A model generated the notes under the pieces. It worked only from the letters and a program-made list of their open reading frames with translations. It had not been told where the DNA came from and ran no database searches. Shown here in pieces: positions 57,948-64,000 of a stretch of DNA of 64,000 nucleotides. This DNA is from Mycobacterium sp. 4858. GTDB lineage: Bacteria > Actinomycetota > Actinomycetes > Mycobacteriales > Mycobacteriaceae. Positions within the stretch are counted from its first letter, which is position 1. Every line of letters begins with the position of its first letter. The stretch lies in contig NZ_LT968775.1 in NCBI RefSeq assembly GCF_900240975.1, forward strand, positions 124,001-188,000. The letters run 5' to 3'. Position numbers and translations under genes: made by a program.

Positions 57948-58322
57948 ATGACCGTCAAGACGCTGACCGCCGCCGATTTCGAGTCGACCGTAGTCGCAAA
58001 CCCGATTGTGCTCGTTGACTTCTGGGCCCCTTGGTGTGGGCCATGCCGGGCTTTCGCGCCGGTCTTCGACCGGTCCTCGCAGAACCACCCGGAGATCGTG
58101 CACGCCAAGGTGGACACCGACACCGAGCGCGATCTGGCCGCGACGGTAGGCATCCGCTCGGTGCCGACGATCATGGCGTTCCGCGACGGCATCCTCATTT
58201 ACAGTCAGCCGGGCGCGATGTCACCAGCCGTGCTCGACGACTTGATCGATCAGGTCAAGGGTCTTGACATGGAAAAGGTCCACGCCAAGATCGCCGAGCG
58301 TAAAGCTGCTGTGAGGGCGTAG
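57948..58322 (+). CDS. Thioredoxin
   Basis: A 124-residue thioredoxin with WAPWCGPCRAFAP (Cys30, Cys33), VDTDTERDLAATVGIRSVPTIMAFRDG and the cis-Pro in SVPT. A 17-residue C-terminal extension (KVHAKIAERKAAV) exceeds the usual length of about 108. ATG after AAAGGAGCAACC. It reduces disulfides, perhaps of the AhpD-like or flavoprotein partners. It is followed by the zinc-ribbon gene, 38 bases on. Confidence 0.9.
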   Translation: MTVKTLTAADFESTVVANPIVLVDFWAPWCGPCRAFAPVFDRSSQNHPEIVHAKVDTDTERDLAATVGIRSVPTIMAFRDGILIYSQPGAMSPAVLDDLIDQVKGLDMEKVHAKIAERKAAVRA

Positions 58323-58360
58323 TGGCGCACTCGCTTCGCCCTGGACGATAGGAAGCAACC

Positions 58361-58492
58361 ATGTGTTACCCCGTTCGCTGCCGGCGCTGCGGAAAGATCA
58401 CCTGGGCGGGGTGTGGCGCGCACGCCGAGAGCGTGATGAAGCAGGTGCCGATCGATCAACGATGCACCTGCGGCCAGAGCATCGCTAGGTAA
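58361..58492 (+). CDS. 43-residue zinc-ribbon protein
   Basis: A very short protein, MCYPVRCRRCGKITWAGCG, continuing HAESVMKQVPIDQRCTCGQS. Six cysteines (2, 7, 10, 18, 35, 37) and His21 fit one or two zinc or thiolate sites. The AGGAAGCAACC before the ATG repeats the spacing of the thioredoxin site. I recall similar short proteins in actinobacteria (W-A-G-C-G-x-H core), without a known function. It probably shares the redox-island transcript. Confidence 0.72.
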   Translation: MCYPVRCRRCGKITWAGCGAHAESVMKQVPIDQRCTCGQSIAR

Positions 58493-58532
58493 TGCCGCCG
58501 ATGATCGCCACGTCAGTCATGGCATGGCGCAT

Positions 58533-59762
58533 TCACGCAATGGCTCCCGAGTCCTTCAGTTCCTCGATGCGGTCCCAATCCATGCCCAGTTCCATCAGCA
58601 CGAGCTCGGTGTGCTCGGAGGCCTGGGGCGCACGCGTGGTCACCAGGGGTTCGTGGTTGAACTGCACCGGACCGCGCACGACGCGGAAAGGCTTTCCGCC
58701 GCTGGCGAGCTCGACCTCGCTGACCATGTCGTTGGCCAGGGCCTGCTCGTCGTCGACCAGGTCGAGCAAGCTCTGGAACGGCGCCCACTGGCCCTTCATC
58801 GTCTTCAGGTGTTGCCGCCAATAGTCGAAGGACTTGCCGGCGAAGGCCTTTGCGATCAGTTCGGCGGCCGCGTTGGCATTCTGTATCAGCGGGAGCACGT
58901 CGGAAAAGCGGGGATCATCAGCCGCCTCGGGAATGCCGAGATGCTCGAAAGTGTCGCGGATCAATCCGGTCGGGCTGATGATGCACAGGTTGATGGTGCC
59001 GCCGTCGGAGGTTTCGTAGTTGCCCATGAAGGGGTTCACCGACATCGCGGTGGCGGAGCCCGGCATGGGAGTGCGCATCACCTGTCCGGTCTCCATGCCC
59101 TGCGTCACGCTCGCTCCCGCGGCCCACCAGGCCGTGCTCAACAACGACACGTCGAGCTCGAGGGCTTCGCCGGTGCGCTCGCGATGCAGCAACGCGGCCG
59201 AGATGCCGCCGGCGATGAACATGCCGCCGATGGAGTCGCCGAATGCCGGAATGCCTTGCCCCAGTGCGCCACCCAGCTCCTCGGGCGTCAGCGCGTATCC
59301 GATGCCACTGCGCGTCCAGAATGCCGTCCCGTCATAGCCGCCCGTGTCACGTTCGGCGCCCTTGTCGCCGTAGGCCGATCCGCGCGCGTACACGATGTTC
59401 GGGTTCACCGCGCGGATGTGCTCCACGTCGAACTTGTGCTTCTGGCGCTGCGCCGGCATGTAGTTGGTGAGGAACACGTCGGCGGTCTTGGCCAGTTCGT
59501 AGATCACCTCCTGGCCACCCGGCGTGGAGACGTCGATTCCGACACTGCGCTTGCCCCGGTTGGGATGCTCCATCAGCGGATGCCGCTCCGGATCGATCTG
59601 GATGCCGCCCATGTTGAGGAAGCCGCGTTGGGTATCACCGCGCAGCGGGTGTTCGACCTTGATGACGTCGGCGCCCCAATCGGCCAGGATGGCGCCCGCC
59701 GCCGGGACGAACGTGAATTGCGCAAGTTCCAGGACCCGGAAGCCCGACATCACTTTGACCAT
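58533..59762 (-). CDS. CaiB/BaiF (family III) CoA transferase
   Basis: A 409-residue family III CoA transferase with FRVLELAQFTFVPAAGAILADWGADVIKVEHPLRGD, NRGKRSVGIDVSTPGGQEV, and LGQGIPAFGDSIGGMFIAGGISAALLHRERTG containing the catalytic aspartate. It lies ten bases after the P450 on the same strand. Together the pair may load CoA onto an oxidised acid and act in the TACTGTA regulon. ATG 59762; a second ATG at codon 5 is possible. Confidence 0.88.
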   Translation of the reverse strand: MVKVMSGFRVLELAQFTFVPAAGAILADWGADVIKVEHPLRGDTQRGFLNMGGIQIDPERHPLMEHPNRGKRSVGIDVSTPGGQEVIYELAKTADVFLTNYMPAQRQKHKFDVEHIRAVNPNIVYARGSAYGDKGAERDTGGYDGTAFWTRSGIGYALTPEELGGALGQGIPAFGDSIGGMFIAGGISAALLHRERTGEALELDVSLLSTAWWAAGASVTQGMETGQVMRTPMPGSATAMSVNPFMGNYETSDGGTINLCIISPTGLIRDTFEHLGIPEAADDPRFSDVLPLIQNANAAAELIAKAFAGKSFDYWRQHLKTMKGQWAPFQSLLDLVDDEQALANDMVSEVELASGGKPFRVVRGPVQFNHEPLVTTRAPQASEHTELVLMELGMDWDRIEELKDSGAIA

Positions 59763-59771
59763 TTTCGGACC

Positions 59772-60974
59772 CTACTTCGCGTCGAACGTCACGGGAAGCG
59801 CCGTCGGAGAACGGAAGGGCTGGCCGTGGATGTGGGGGTCGTCGTCGGTGAGCAACCGGACATTGGTCACCCGATCCAGCAGGCATTCGACCGCGACGCG
59901 GGTCTCCAGCCGCGCCAGGTGCAGGCCCAGACACGTGTGCTCGCCGGCGGCGAAGGAGATGTGCGGCAGGTGCGTGCGGAAGATGTCGAATTCCTCGGCG
60001 TCCTGCCAGCGCCGCTCGTCGCGGTTCGCGGAGCCGATGCACACCCCGACCACCGAACGCGCCGGGATCTCGACGCCTTCGAGATCGGTGTCCTCGGTGG
60101 TGAATCGCTGGACCGTCGTCAGCGGCGTCTCGAAGCGCACGCCCTCCTCGATGGCCTGCGGCAAGAGCGCGCGGTCGGCCTGTACCGCGGCGAACTGGTC
60201 CGGGTGGGTGAGCAGCAGGTACAGCAGGTTGCCCGATGACCGGTACGTGGTCTCCAGCCCGGCCGGCAACAGCAGCCGCAGGAAGGAGTAAATCGCTTCC
60301 TCGCTTAGCCTTTCACCGTCGATCTCCGCCGTGACCAGGTCGCCGATGATGTCCTCGGTGGGGCGGGACTTGCGCAGTGCGATCTGCTCCAGGAAGTAGT
60401 CCTTGAGCGCCGCCGAGGCCTCGAAGGCATGCTCGTAGTCGACGTGGTAGCTGATCAGCTGCACGGCGCGCTTACGGAACGTCGGCAGGTCGTCGGCGGG
60501 CAAGCCCAGCAGCCGGGCGATGACACGGGTGGGGAATTCGAAGGTGAATTGCCGGACCAGGTCGGCTTCGCCGGTGCCGGCGAACTCGTCGATCAGGGCG
60601 TTGCAGATCGGCCGCACGATGGTGTTCTCCCACCGGGCCAGCGCCTTGGACTTGAATGCGGCGGACACCAGGTTGCGGTGGTCGCGATGCTTCTTTCCCT
60701 CCATCGCCAGGATGGTCGGCCCCATGAACAGGCCGATCGTCTTGTCGTATGGCGCGGAGCTGAACACCCGGCCGTCCCGAAAGACCTTGTTCACCGCATC
60801 GAACGAAACCGCGGAGAACTCGCGCTTGGGGATCAACGACTCGGGCGTCTTGGAGTAGTCCATGACCGTCCCGCGGAACACCCCGGATTCGCGGCGCTTT
60901 CGCGCGAAGAACGGGTAGGGGTCGCGCAGGCTGACGGTCTGGCCATTGGCTGCCGCATGCACGTCGGTGGTCAC
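59772..60974 (-). CDS. Cytochrome P450
   Basis: A 400-residue bacterial P450. The heme loop is SFAAGEHTCLGLHLAR with ligand Cys348, the I-helix is LLPAGLETTYRSSGN, and the EGVRFETPL segment carries ExxR. It needs ferredoxin partners, and none is next to it. I cannot name the CYP family; the context suggests hydroxylation of a lipid, terpenoid or steroid-like substrate. The palindrome TACTGTAA-TTC-TTACAGTA lies 54-72 bases before its ATG. Confidence 0.93.
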   Translation of the reverse strand: MTTDVHAAANGQTVSLRDPYPFFARKRRESGVFRGTVMDYSKTPESLIPKREFSAVSFDAVNKVFRDGRVFSSAPYDKTIGLFMGPTILAMEGKKHRDHRNLVSAAFKSKALARWENTIVRPICNALIDEFAGTGEADLVRQFTFEFPTRVIARLLGLPADDLPTFRKRAVQLISYHVDYEHAFEASAALKDYFLEQIALRKSRPTEDIIGDLVTAEIDGERLSEEAIYSFLRLLLPAGLETTYRSSGNLLYLLLTHPDQFAAVQADRALLPQAIEEGVRFETPLTTVQRFTTEDTDLEGVEIPARSVVGVCIGSANRDERRWQDAEEFDIFRTHLPHISFAAGEHTCLGLHLARLETRVAVECLLDRVTNVRLLTDDDPHIHGQPFRSPTALPVTFDAK

Positions 60975-61027
60975 CCTAGATCTCCAGCATCGTCAGCGGG
61001 AACGGCAAGGCGCCTTGCGCAAGATCA

Positions 61028-61046
61028 TACTGTAATTCTTACAGTA
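61028..61046. promoter_or_regulatory. Perfect palindrome TACTGTAATTCTTACAGTA
   Basis: Inverted repeat with 8-base arms and a 3-base centre in the P450 promoter, the full-length form of the TACTGTA element found at 39.6, 42.2 and 44.7 kb. It fits a TetR dimer site. It lies downstream of the 61072-62724 ligase end, so it most likely acts on the P450-CoA transferase pair. Confidence 0.68.
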
Positions 61047-61071
61047 GACAATATGGGCGTTCACGCGGCCG

Positions 61072-62724
61072 TCAGCCGTTCACTGCCTGCTCGCGCGCCC
61101 ACCGGTAGTCGGCCTTGCCCGACGGGCTGCGTTCGATCGCCGCGCGGAACACGACCGCTTTGGGAAGTTTGTAGCGGGCCAGCGATTGCCCGGCGTGGGC
61201 GACCAACTCCTCGGCGTCCGCGCGGGCGCCTTCGGCCAGCGCGACGACGGCCACGACCTCCTGACCCCATCGCTCGCTGGGACGGCCGGCGACCACCACG
61301 TCGGCCACCGCCGGGTGCGACGCGATGGCGGTCTCGACCTCCTCGACGAAGATCTTCTCGCCGCCTGAGTTGATCGTCACCGAATCGCGGCCCAGCAGTT
61401 CGACGGTGCCGTCGGCGCGGTGGCGGGCCCGGTCGCCCGGGATCGCATAGCGAACCCCGTCGATGACGGGAAATGTCTTGGCGGTCTTGGCGGCATCGCC
61501 CTTGTAGCCCAGCGGGACGTAGCCGCGCTGCGCCAACCAGCCCATCCCGTCGTGGCCCGGTTCCAGGATGGTGCCGAAATCCTCGTCGGCCACGAACGTG
61601 TCCGGCCCCGCGTTGAAGGTGCCGGTGGACACCGCCCCCGAGGTGGACATGTGGTGCATCTGCGCGCCGGTCTCCGAGGATCCGACGCCGTCGACCACCA
61701 CGGCGTTCGGTAGGACTTCGATCAATCGTTGCTTGACGAACGGGGTGAGCAACGCGCCCCCGTTGGCGACCACGGCCAACGACGACACGTCCGCGATCCC
61801 CTTCTCGATGGAGGCCACCAACGGGCGGGCCATCGCGTCACCGACCACCGTCACCACGGCCACCCGTTCGCGCTCGATGGTGCGGACGACCTCGTCGGCG
61901 TCCAGACGATCGACGACCGAAGGGAAGACGACGGACTGCCCGGTCGTGATCGCCGTCATCACGCTCCACTGGGCCGCGCCGTGCATCAGCGGCGGCAGGA
62001 TCATCAACTTGGTGCCGGGGCCCGCGACCACTCCCGCCGCGATCTCCTCGACGGACCCGAACGGCTCGCCGGTCATCAGGTTGCGCCCGCCGAAGGACGT
62101 CATGAAGATGTCGTGCTGGCGCCACAGCACACCTTTCGGCATGCCCGTCGTGCCGCCCGTGTACAGGACGTACAGGTCGTCGGGCGAAGGCCGCACCGGG
62201 GGTGGCTCCGGCGTGGAGGACGCGATGATGGTCTCGTAATCCACTGCACCGTAAATCAATTCGTTGCCGGAGTCGTCGGCGATCTGGATCAGGACCCGCA
62301 GCTGCGGGAGATCCGGCAGGATTTCGGCCACCCGTGGCGCGAATGCGGCGTGGTAGATCAGCGCGGTCGCCCCCGAATCTGCCAACAGATACTGCAGCTC
62401 GCTCTTGACGTAGCGGAAGTTGACGTTGAACGGGGCGACTCGGGCTTGAAACGCGCCCAGCAGTGCCTCGACGAATTCGTTCCCGTTGTAGGCGTAGATG
62501 CCGAGCAGGTCCTGACCGGCCTCGTGGCCGGGGATCCCGGAGCGTTCGGTGTGGCAGCCCAGCCCGCGGGAGTGCAGGTACGCGGCGAGGCGGTGCGACC
62601 GTTCGAGCACCTGTGCGTATGTGTACCGCCGTTCACCCTGGATCAGCAGCTCCCGGTCGGGAATCGCGGCCGCCACGGCCTTCGCGACAGCGGCCACCGT
62701 GAATTGTGTTGCTGTGTCGGACAT
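61072..62724 (-). CDS. Long-chain acyl-CoA synthetase-type ligase (FadD19/17-like)
   Basis: A 550-residue FadD: FNVNFRYVKSELQYLLADSG, LYVLYTGGTTGMPKGVLWRQHDIFMTSFGG, DGVGSSETGAQMHHMS, RYAIPGDRARHRADGTVELLGRDSVTINSGGEKIFVEEVETAI and SPSGKADYRWAREQA. It shares the GGTTG P-loop and YRWAREQ end of the ligase at 46868-48523, so the two are paralogues. ATG 62724 follows GAGAGG, eight bases after the thioesterase stop. Natural substrates of this type are side-chain acids of steroid-like lipids; this one is untested. Confidence 0.9.
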   Translation of the reverse strand: MSDTATQFTVAAVAKAVAAAIPDRELLIQGERRYTYAQVLERSHRLAAYLHSRGLGCHTERSGIPGHEAGQDLLGIYAYNGNEFVEALLGAFQARVAPFNVNFRYVKSELQYLLADSGATALIYHAAFAPRVAEILPDLPQLRVLIQIADDSGNELIYGAVDYETIIASSTPEPPPVRPSPDDLYVLYTGGTTGMPKGVLWRQHDIFMTSFGGRNLMTGEPFGSVEEIAAGVVAGPGTKLMILPPLMHGAAQWSVMTAITTGQSVVFPSVVDRLDADEVVRTIERERVAVVTVVGDAMARPLVASIEKGIADVSSLAVVANGGALLTPFVKQRLIEVLPNAVVVDGVGSSETGAQMHHMSTSGAVSTGTFNAGPDTFVADEDFGTILEPGHDGMGWLAQRGYVPLGYKGDAAKTAKTFPVIDGVRYAIPGDRARHRADGTVELLGRDSVTINSGGEKIFVEEVETAIASHPAVADVVVAGRPSERWGQEVVAVVALAEGARADAEELVAHAGQSLARYKLPKAVVFRAAIERSPSGKADYRWAREQAVNG

Positions 62725-62732
62725 CTGGCCTC

Positions 62733-63353
62733 TCACGGCTGGTGGGGTAGCAGGCGGACCATCAGGCCGTTGGCTTCGCTGAGCAAGGTTCCATCGGCGG
62801 CTGTCATAGTAGCGTCAATGAAAACCTTCCGGCCGTCGATACCGGAGATTCGTCCCTGAGCGGTCAGCGGCTCGTCGATCGGGGTGATCTTGCGATAGTC
62901 GACGTGCAGATAGGCCGTGCGGGTCGGCCGGATGTCCGCGGTGGACACGACCATGCCGAGCAGCCAGTCGTAGAACAGCGGGATCATGCCGCCGTGCACG
63001 GCGTTGTTTCCGCCGATGTGTGCTGTGGTGAAGTGGCCGGCCATGGTTACGCGGTCGGGGCCTGACTCGGTCACCATCCAGGGCGGCATCAAGGGGTGGG
63101 CCAACCCGGGCAGGCTCAGCACTCGGCCGGCGACCGACTCGGTCTCCGGGACCTGGTGGCCGTCCAGCAGCGCGCAAGCGCTCTCCAGGTGCATGGTCGC
63201 GGCGGCCCAAAGCGCGGGGTCGGGCTTGGTGGACACGGTCAGGTCCTGCAGGCGGCGCAGCGCGGCGACGAATGGACCCAGTTCCTCGGGCGCGTCCTCG
63301 ACGGGTTTGACGTCGGGGAATCCGCCACGAACACCGGGTGCGGTGTCGGTCAT
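62733..63353 (-). CDS. Hotdog-fold thioesterase (PaaI-like)
   Basis: A 206-residue protein. The hotdog core has FTTAHIGGNNAVHGGMIPLFYDWLLGMVVS and RTAYLHVDYRKITPIDEPL, with the HGG motif; an N-terminal helical region of about 80 residues precedes it. ATG 63353 overlaps the isochorismatase-like gene by ATGA. It likely releases CoA from an acyl- or aromatic-CoA in this operon. Confidence 0.85.
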   Translation of the reverse strand: MTDTAPGVRGGFPDVKPVEDAPEELGPFVAALRRLQDLTVSTKPDPALWAAATMHLESACALLDGHQVPETESVAGRVLSLPGLAHPLMPPWMVTESGPDRVTMAGHFTTAHIGGNNAVHGGMIPLFYDWLLGMVVSTADIRPTRTAYLHVDYRKITPIDEPLTAQGRISGIDGRKVFIDATMTAADGTLLSEANGLMVRLLPHQP

Positions 63354-63970
63354 GGCCGCGTCCACACGTCGAGTAATTCGTCGGTGGTGGTGATGGTCGC
63401 GAGCAGCGACAGGGTGTTGGCGATGATGGCCTCTCCGTATTCGGTGGGTATGCCGGCGACCGCATCGCGGGGCATGACGACGCGGTAGGCGGCGTTGACG
63501 GCGTCCATGACGACGTTGGGGATGGCGATGTTCAGCGACACCCCGACGACGACGATGGTGGACACCCCGAGGTTGCGCAGTATGGCGTCCAGGTCGGTGC
63601 CGCCCATAGGCCCGACGCCGTGCCAGCGGCTGAGCACCAGATCGCTTGGCTCCGGTCCCAATTCGGGCAGTACGGCCGCCCCGGGGGTGCCCGGGGTGAT
63701 GTCGACCTGACCGTGCCCCATGGCGAAGATCTTGGCGTTGTGGTTGGAGCCGAGCCCGTCGGGCCGCCGCTGCACCAAGCAGTGCACGACGCGGACACCG
63801 GCCGCCCGGGCCGCCGGCAACAGCCGGACGATATTCGGCAGGGCGACTCGGCGCGCCTCGGTGGCCAGCATCCCCAGGCCGGCGTTCGGGCCGATCACCG
63901 CCCCCTGGCACTCCTGCGTGACGATCGCGGTGCGCTCGGGTGCCGCGATCTCGGAGAGTTTCGGTGTCAT
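63350..63970 (-). CDS. Isochorismatase-fold protein, catalytic triad altered
   Basis: A 206-residue cysteine-hydrolase-fold protein (MTPKLSEIAAPERTAIVTQECQGAVIG, LSRWHGVGPMGGTDLDAILRNLG, VVVGVSLNIAIPNVVMDAVNAAY). By eye the usual Asp-Lys-Cys triad is replaced: Asp by Glu in TQECQ, Lys by Trp or Arg in SRWHG, and Cys by Ala in SLNIAIP. It may be inactive, or use another mechanism. ATG 63970 overlaps a gene ending beyond the window by ATGA. Co-translated with the thioesterase. Confidence 0.78.
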   Translation of the reverse strand: MTPKLSEIAAPERTAIVTQECQGAVIGPNAGLGMLATEARRVALPNIVRLLPAARAAGVRVVHCLVQRRPDGLGSNHNAKIFAMGHGQVDITPGTPGAAVLPELGPEPSDLVLSRWHGVGPMGGTDLDAILRNLGVSTIVVVGVSLNIAIPNVVMDAVNAAYRVVMPRDAVAGIPTEYGEAIIANTLSLLATITTTDELLDVWTRP

Positions 63971-64000
63971 GCCGGTACTTCGTAGAACTGTTTGGCCCAC
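63967..64000 (-). CDS. 3' end of an upstream gene (partial)
   Basis: Reading this strand in the frame that overlaps the next ATG by ATGA gives WAKQFYEVPA followed by TGA. Only ten residues are visible. Tight overlaps are the rule in this operon, so a co-translated upstream gene is likely. The product cannot be named. Confidence 0.5.
   Translation of the reverse strand, partial: WAKQFYEVPA

Overview
The window is high-GC chromosomal DNA of a Mycobacterium, most likely a slow-growing non-tuberculous species such as the M. avium complex or a relative. The left third follows the M. tuberculosis gene order glgB-glgE-glgP-dinG-pncB1-clpS-(Rv1332)-(Rv1333)-rhomboid-murI-(Rv1339)-rphA-(Rv1341)-(Rv1342c)-lprD-tRNA-Leu-irtA-irtB-fabG2. 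Several breaks show it is not M. tuberculosis: mec-cysO-cysM is missing between Rv1333 and the rhomboid gene, a diiron protein gene sits after rphA, and the mycobactin genes mbtL-M-N-K are missing before irtA. I saw no rRNA, insertion sequence, phage gene or CRISPR array, and no gene-free stretch longer than 300 bases.

1-9.8 kb: alpha-glucan metabolism (glgB partial and glgE, divergent from glgP), a DinG helicase and nicotinate phosphoribosyltransferase. 9.8-15.0 kb: a rightward housekeeping run (ClpS, DUF2017, P1 peptidase, rhomboid, glutamate racemase, metallo-beta-lactamase-fold phosphodiesterase, RNase PH). 15.0-18.7 kb: a diiron protein under a palindromic operator, RdgB, two small membrane proteins, tRNA-Leu(UAG) and two small proteins. 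18.7-23.2 kb: irtAB, the carboxymycobactin importer and reductase, behind an IdeR-type iron box.

23.2-32.1 kb: a phosphotransferase, a flavin/PPOx-like protein, a mycofactocin-type SDR and an acyl-CoA dehydrogenase, then a compact operon fabG2-thiolase-CoA transferase-acyl-CoA dehydrogenase-GntR. The GntR protein is the likely operon regulator and an 11-bp palindrome lies upstream.

32.5-51.7 kb: a large CoA-thioester catabolic supercluster around a TetR regulator. It holds four adenylate-forming ligases (three in a row), five crotonase-fold proteins with altered catalytic residues, a hotdog thioesterase, an SDR, a DapA-family lyase, two amidohydrolase-2 proteins and a paired acyl-CoA dehydrogenase. 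A recurring TACTGTA element lies in its intergenic regions (39.6, 42.2 and 44.7 kb), and as a perfect palindrome in front of a P450-CoA transferase pair at 61.0 kb. I regard this as the best candidate for an undescribed pathway and regulon; its substrate cannot be read from the sequence.

51.7-55.6 kb: small secreted proteins and a lipoprotein, including three copies of one extracellular domain in two genes that share a TAGGG-N5-CCYTA element. 55.7-58.5 kb: a redox island with a sulfide:quinone-reductase-like flavoprotein, a 57-residue partner, an AhpD-like protein, thioredoxin and a 43-residue zinc-ribbon protein around a palindromic operator. 58.5-64.0 kb: a leftward run of CoA transferase, P450, fatty-acyl ligase, thioesterase, an isochorismatase-fold protein without its usual catalytic residues, and the tail of one more gene.
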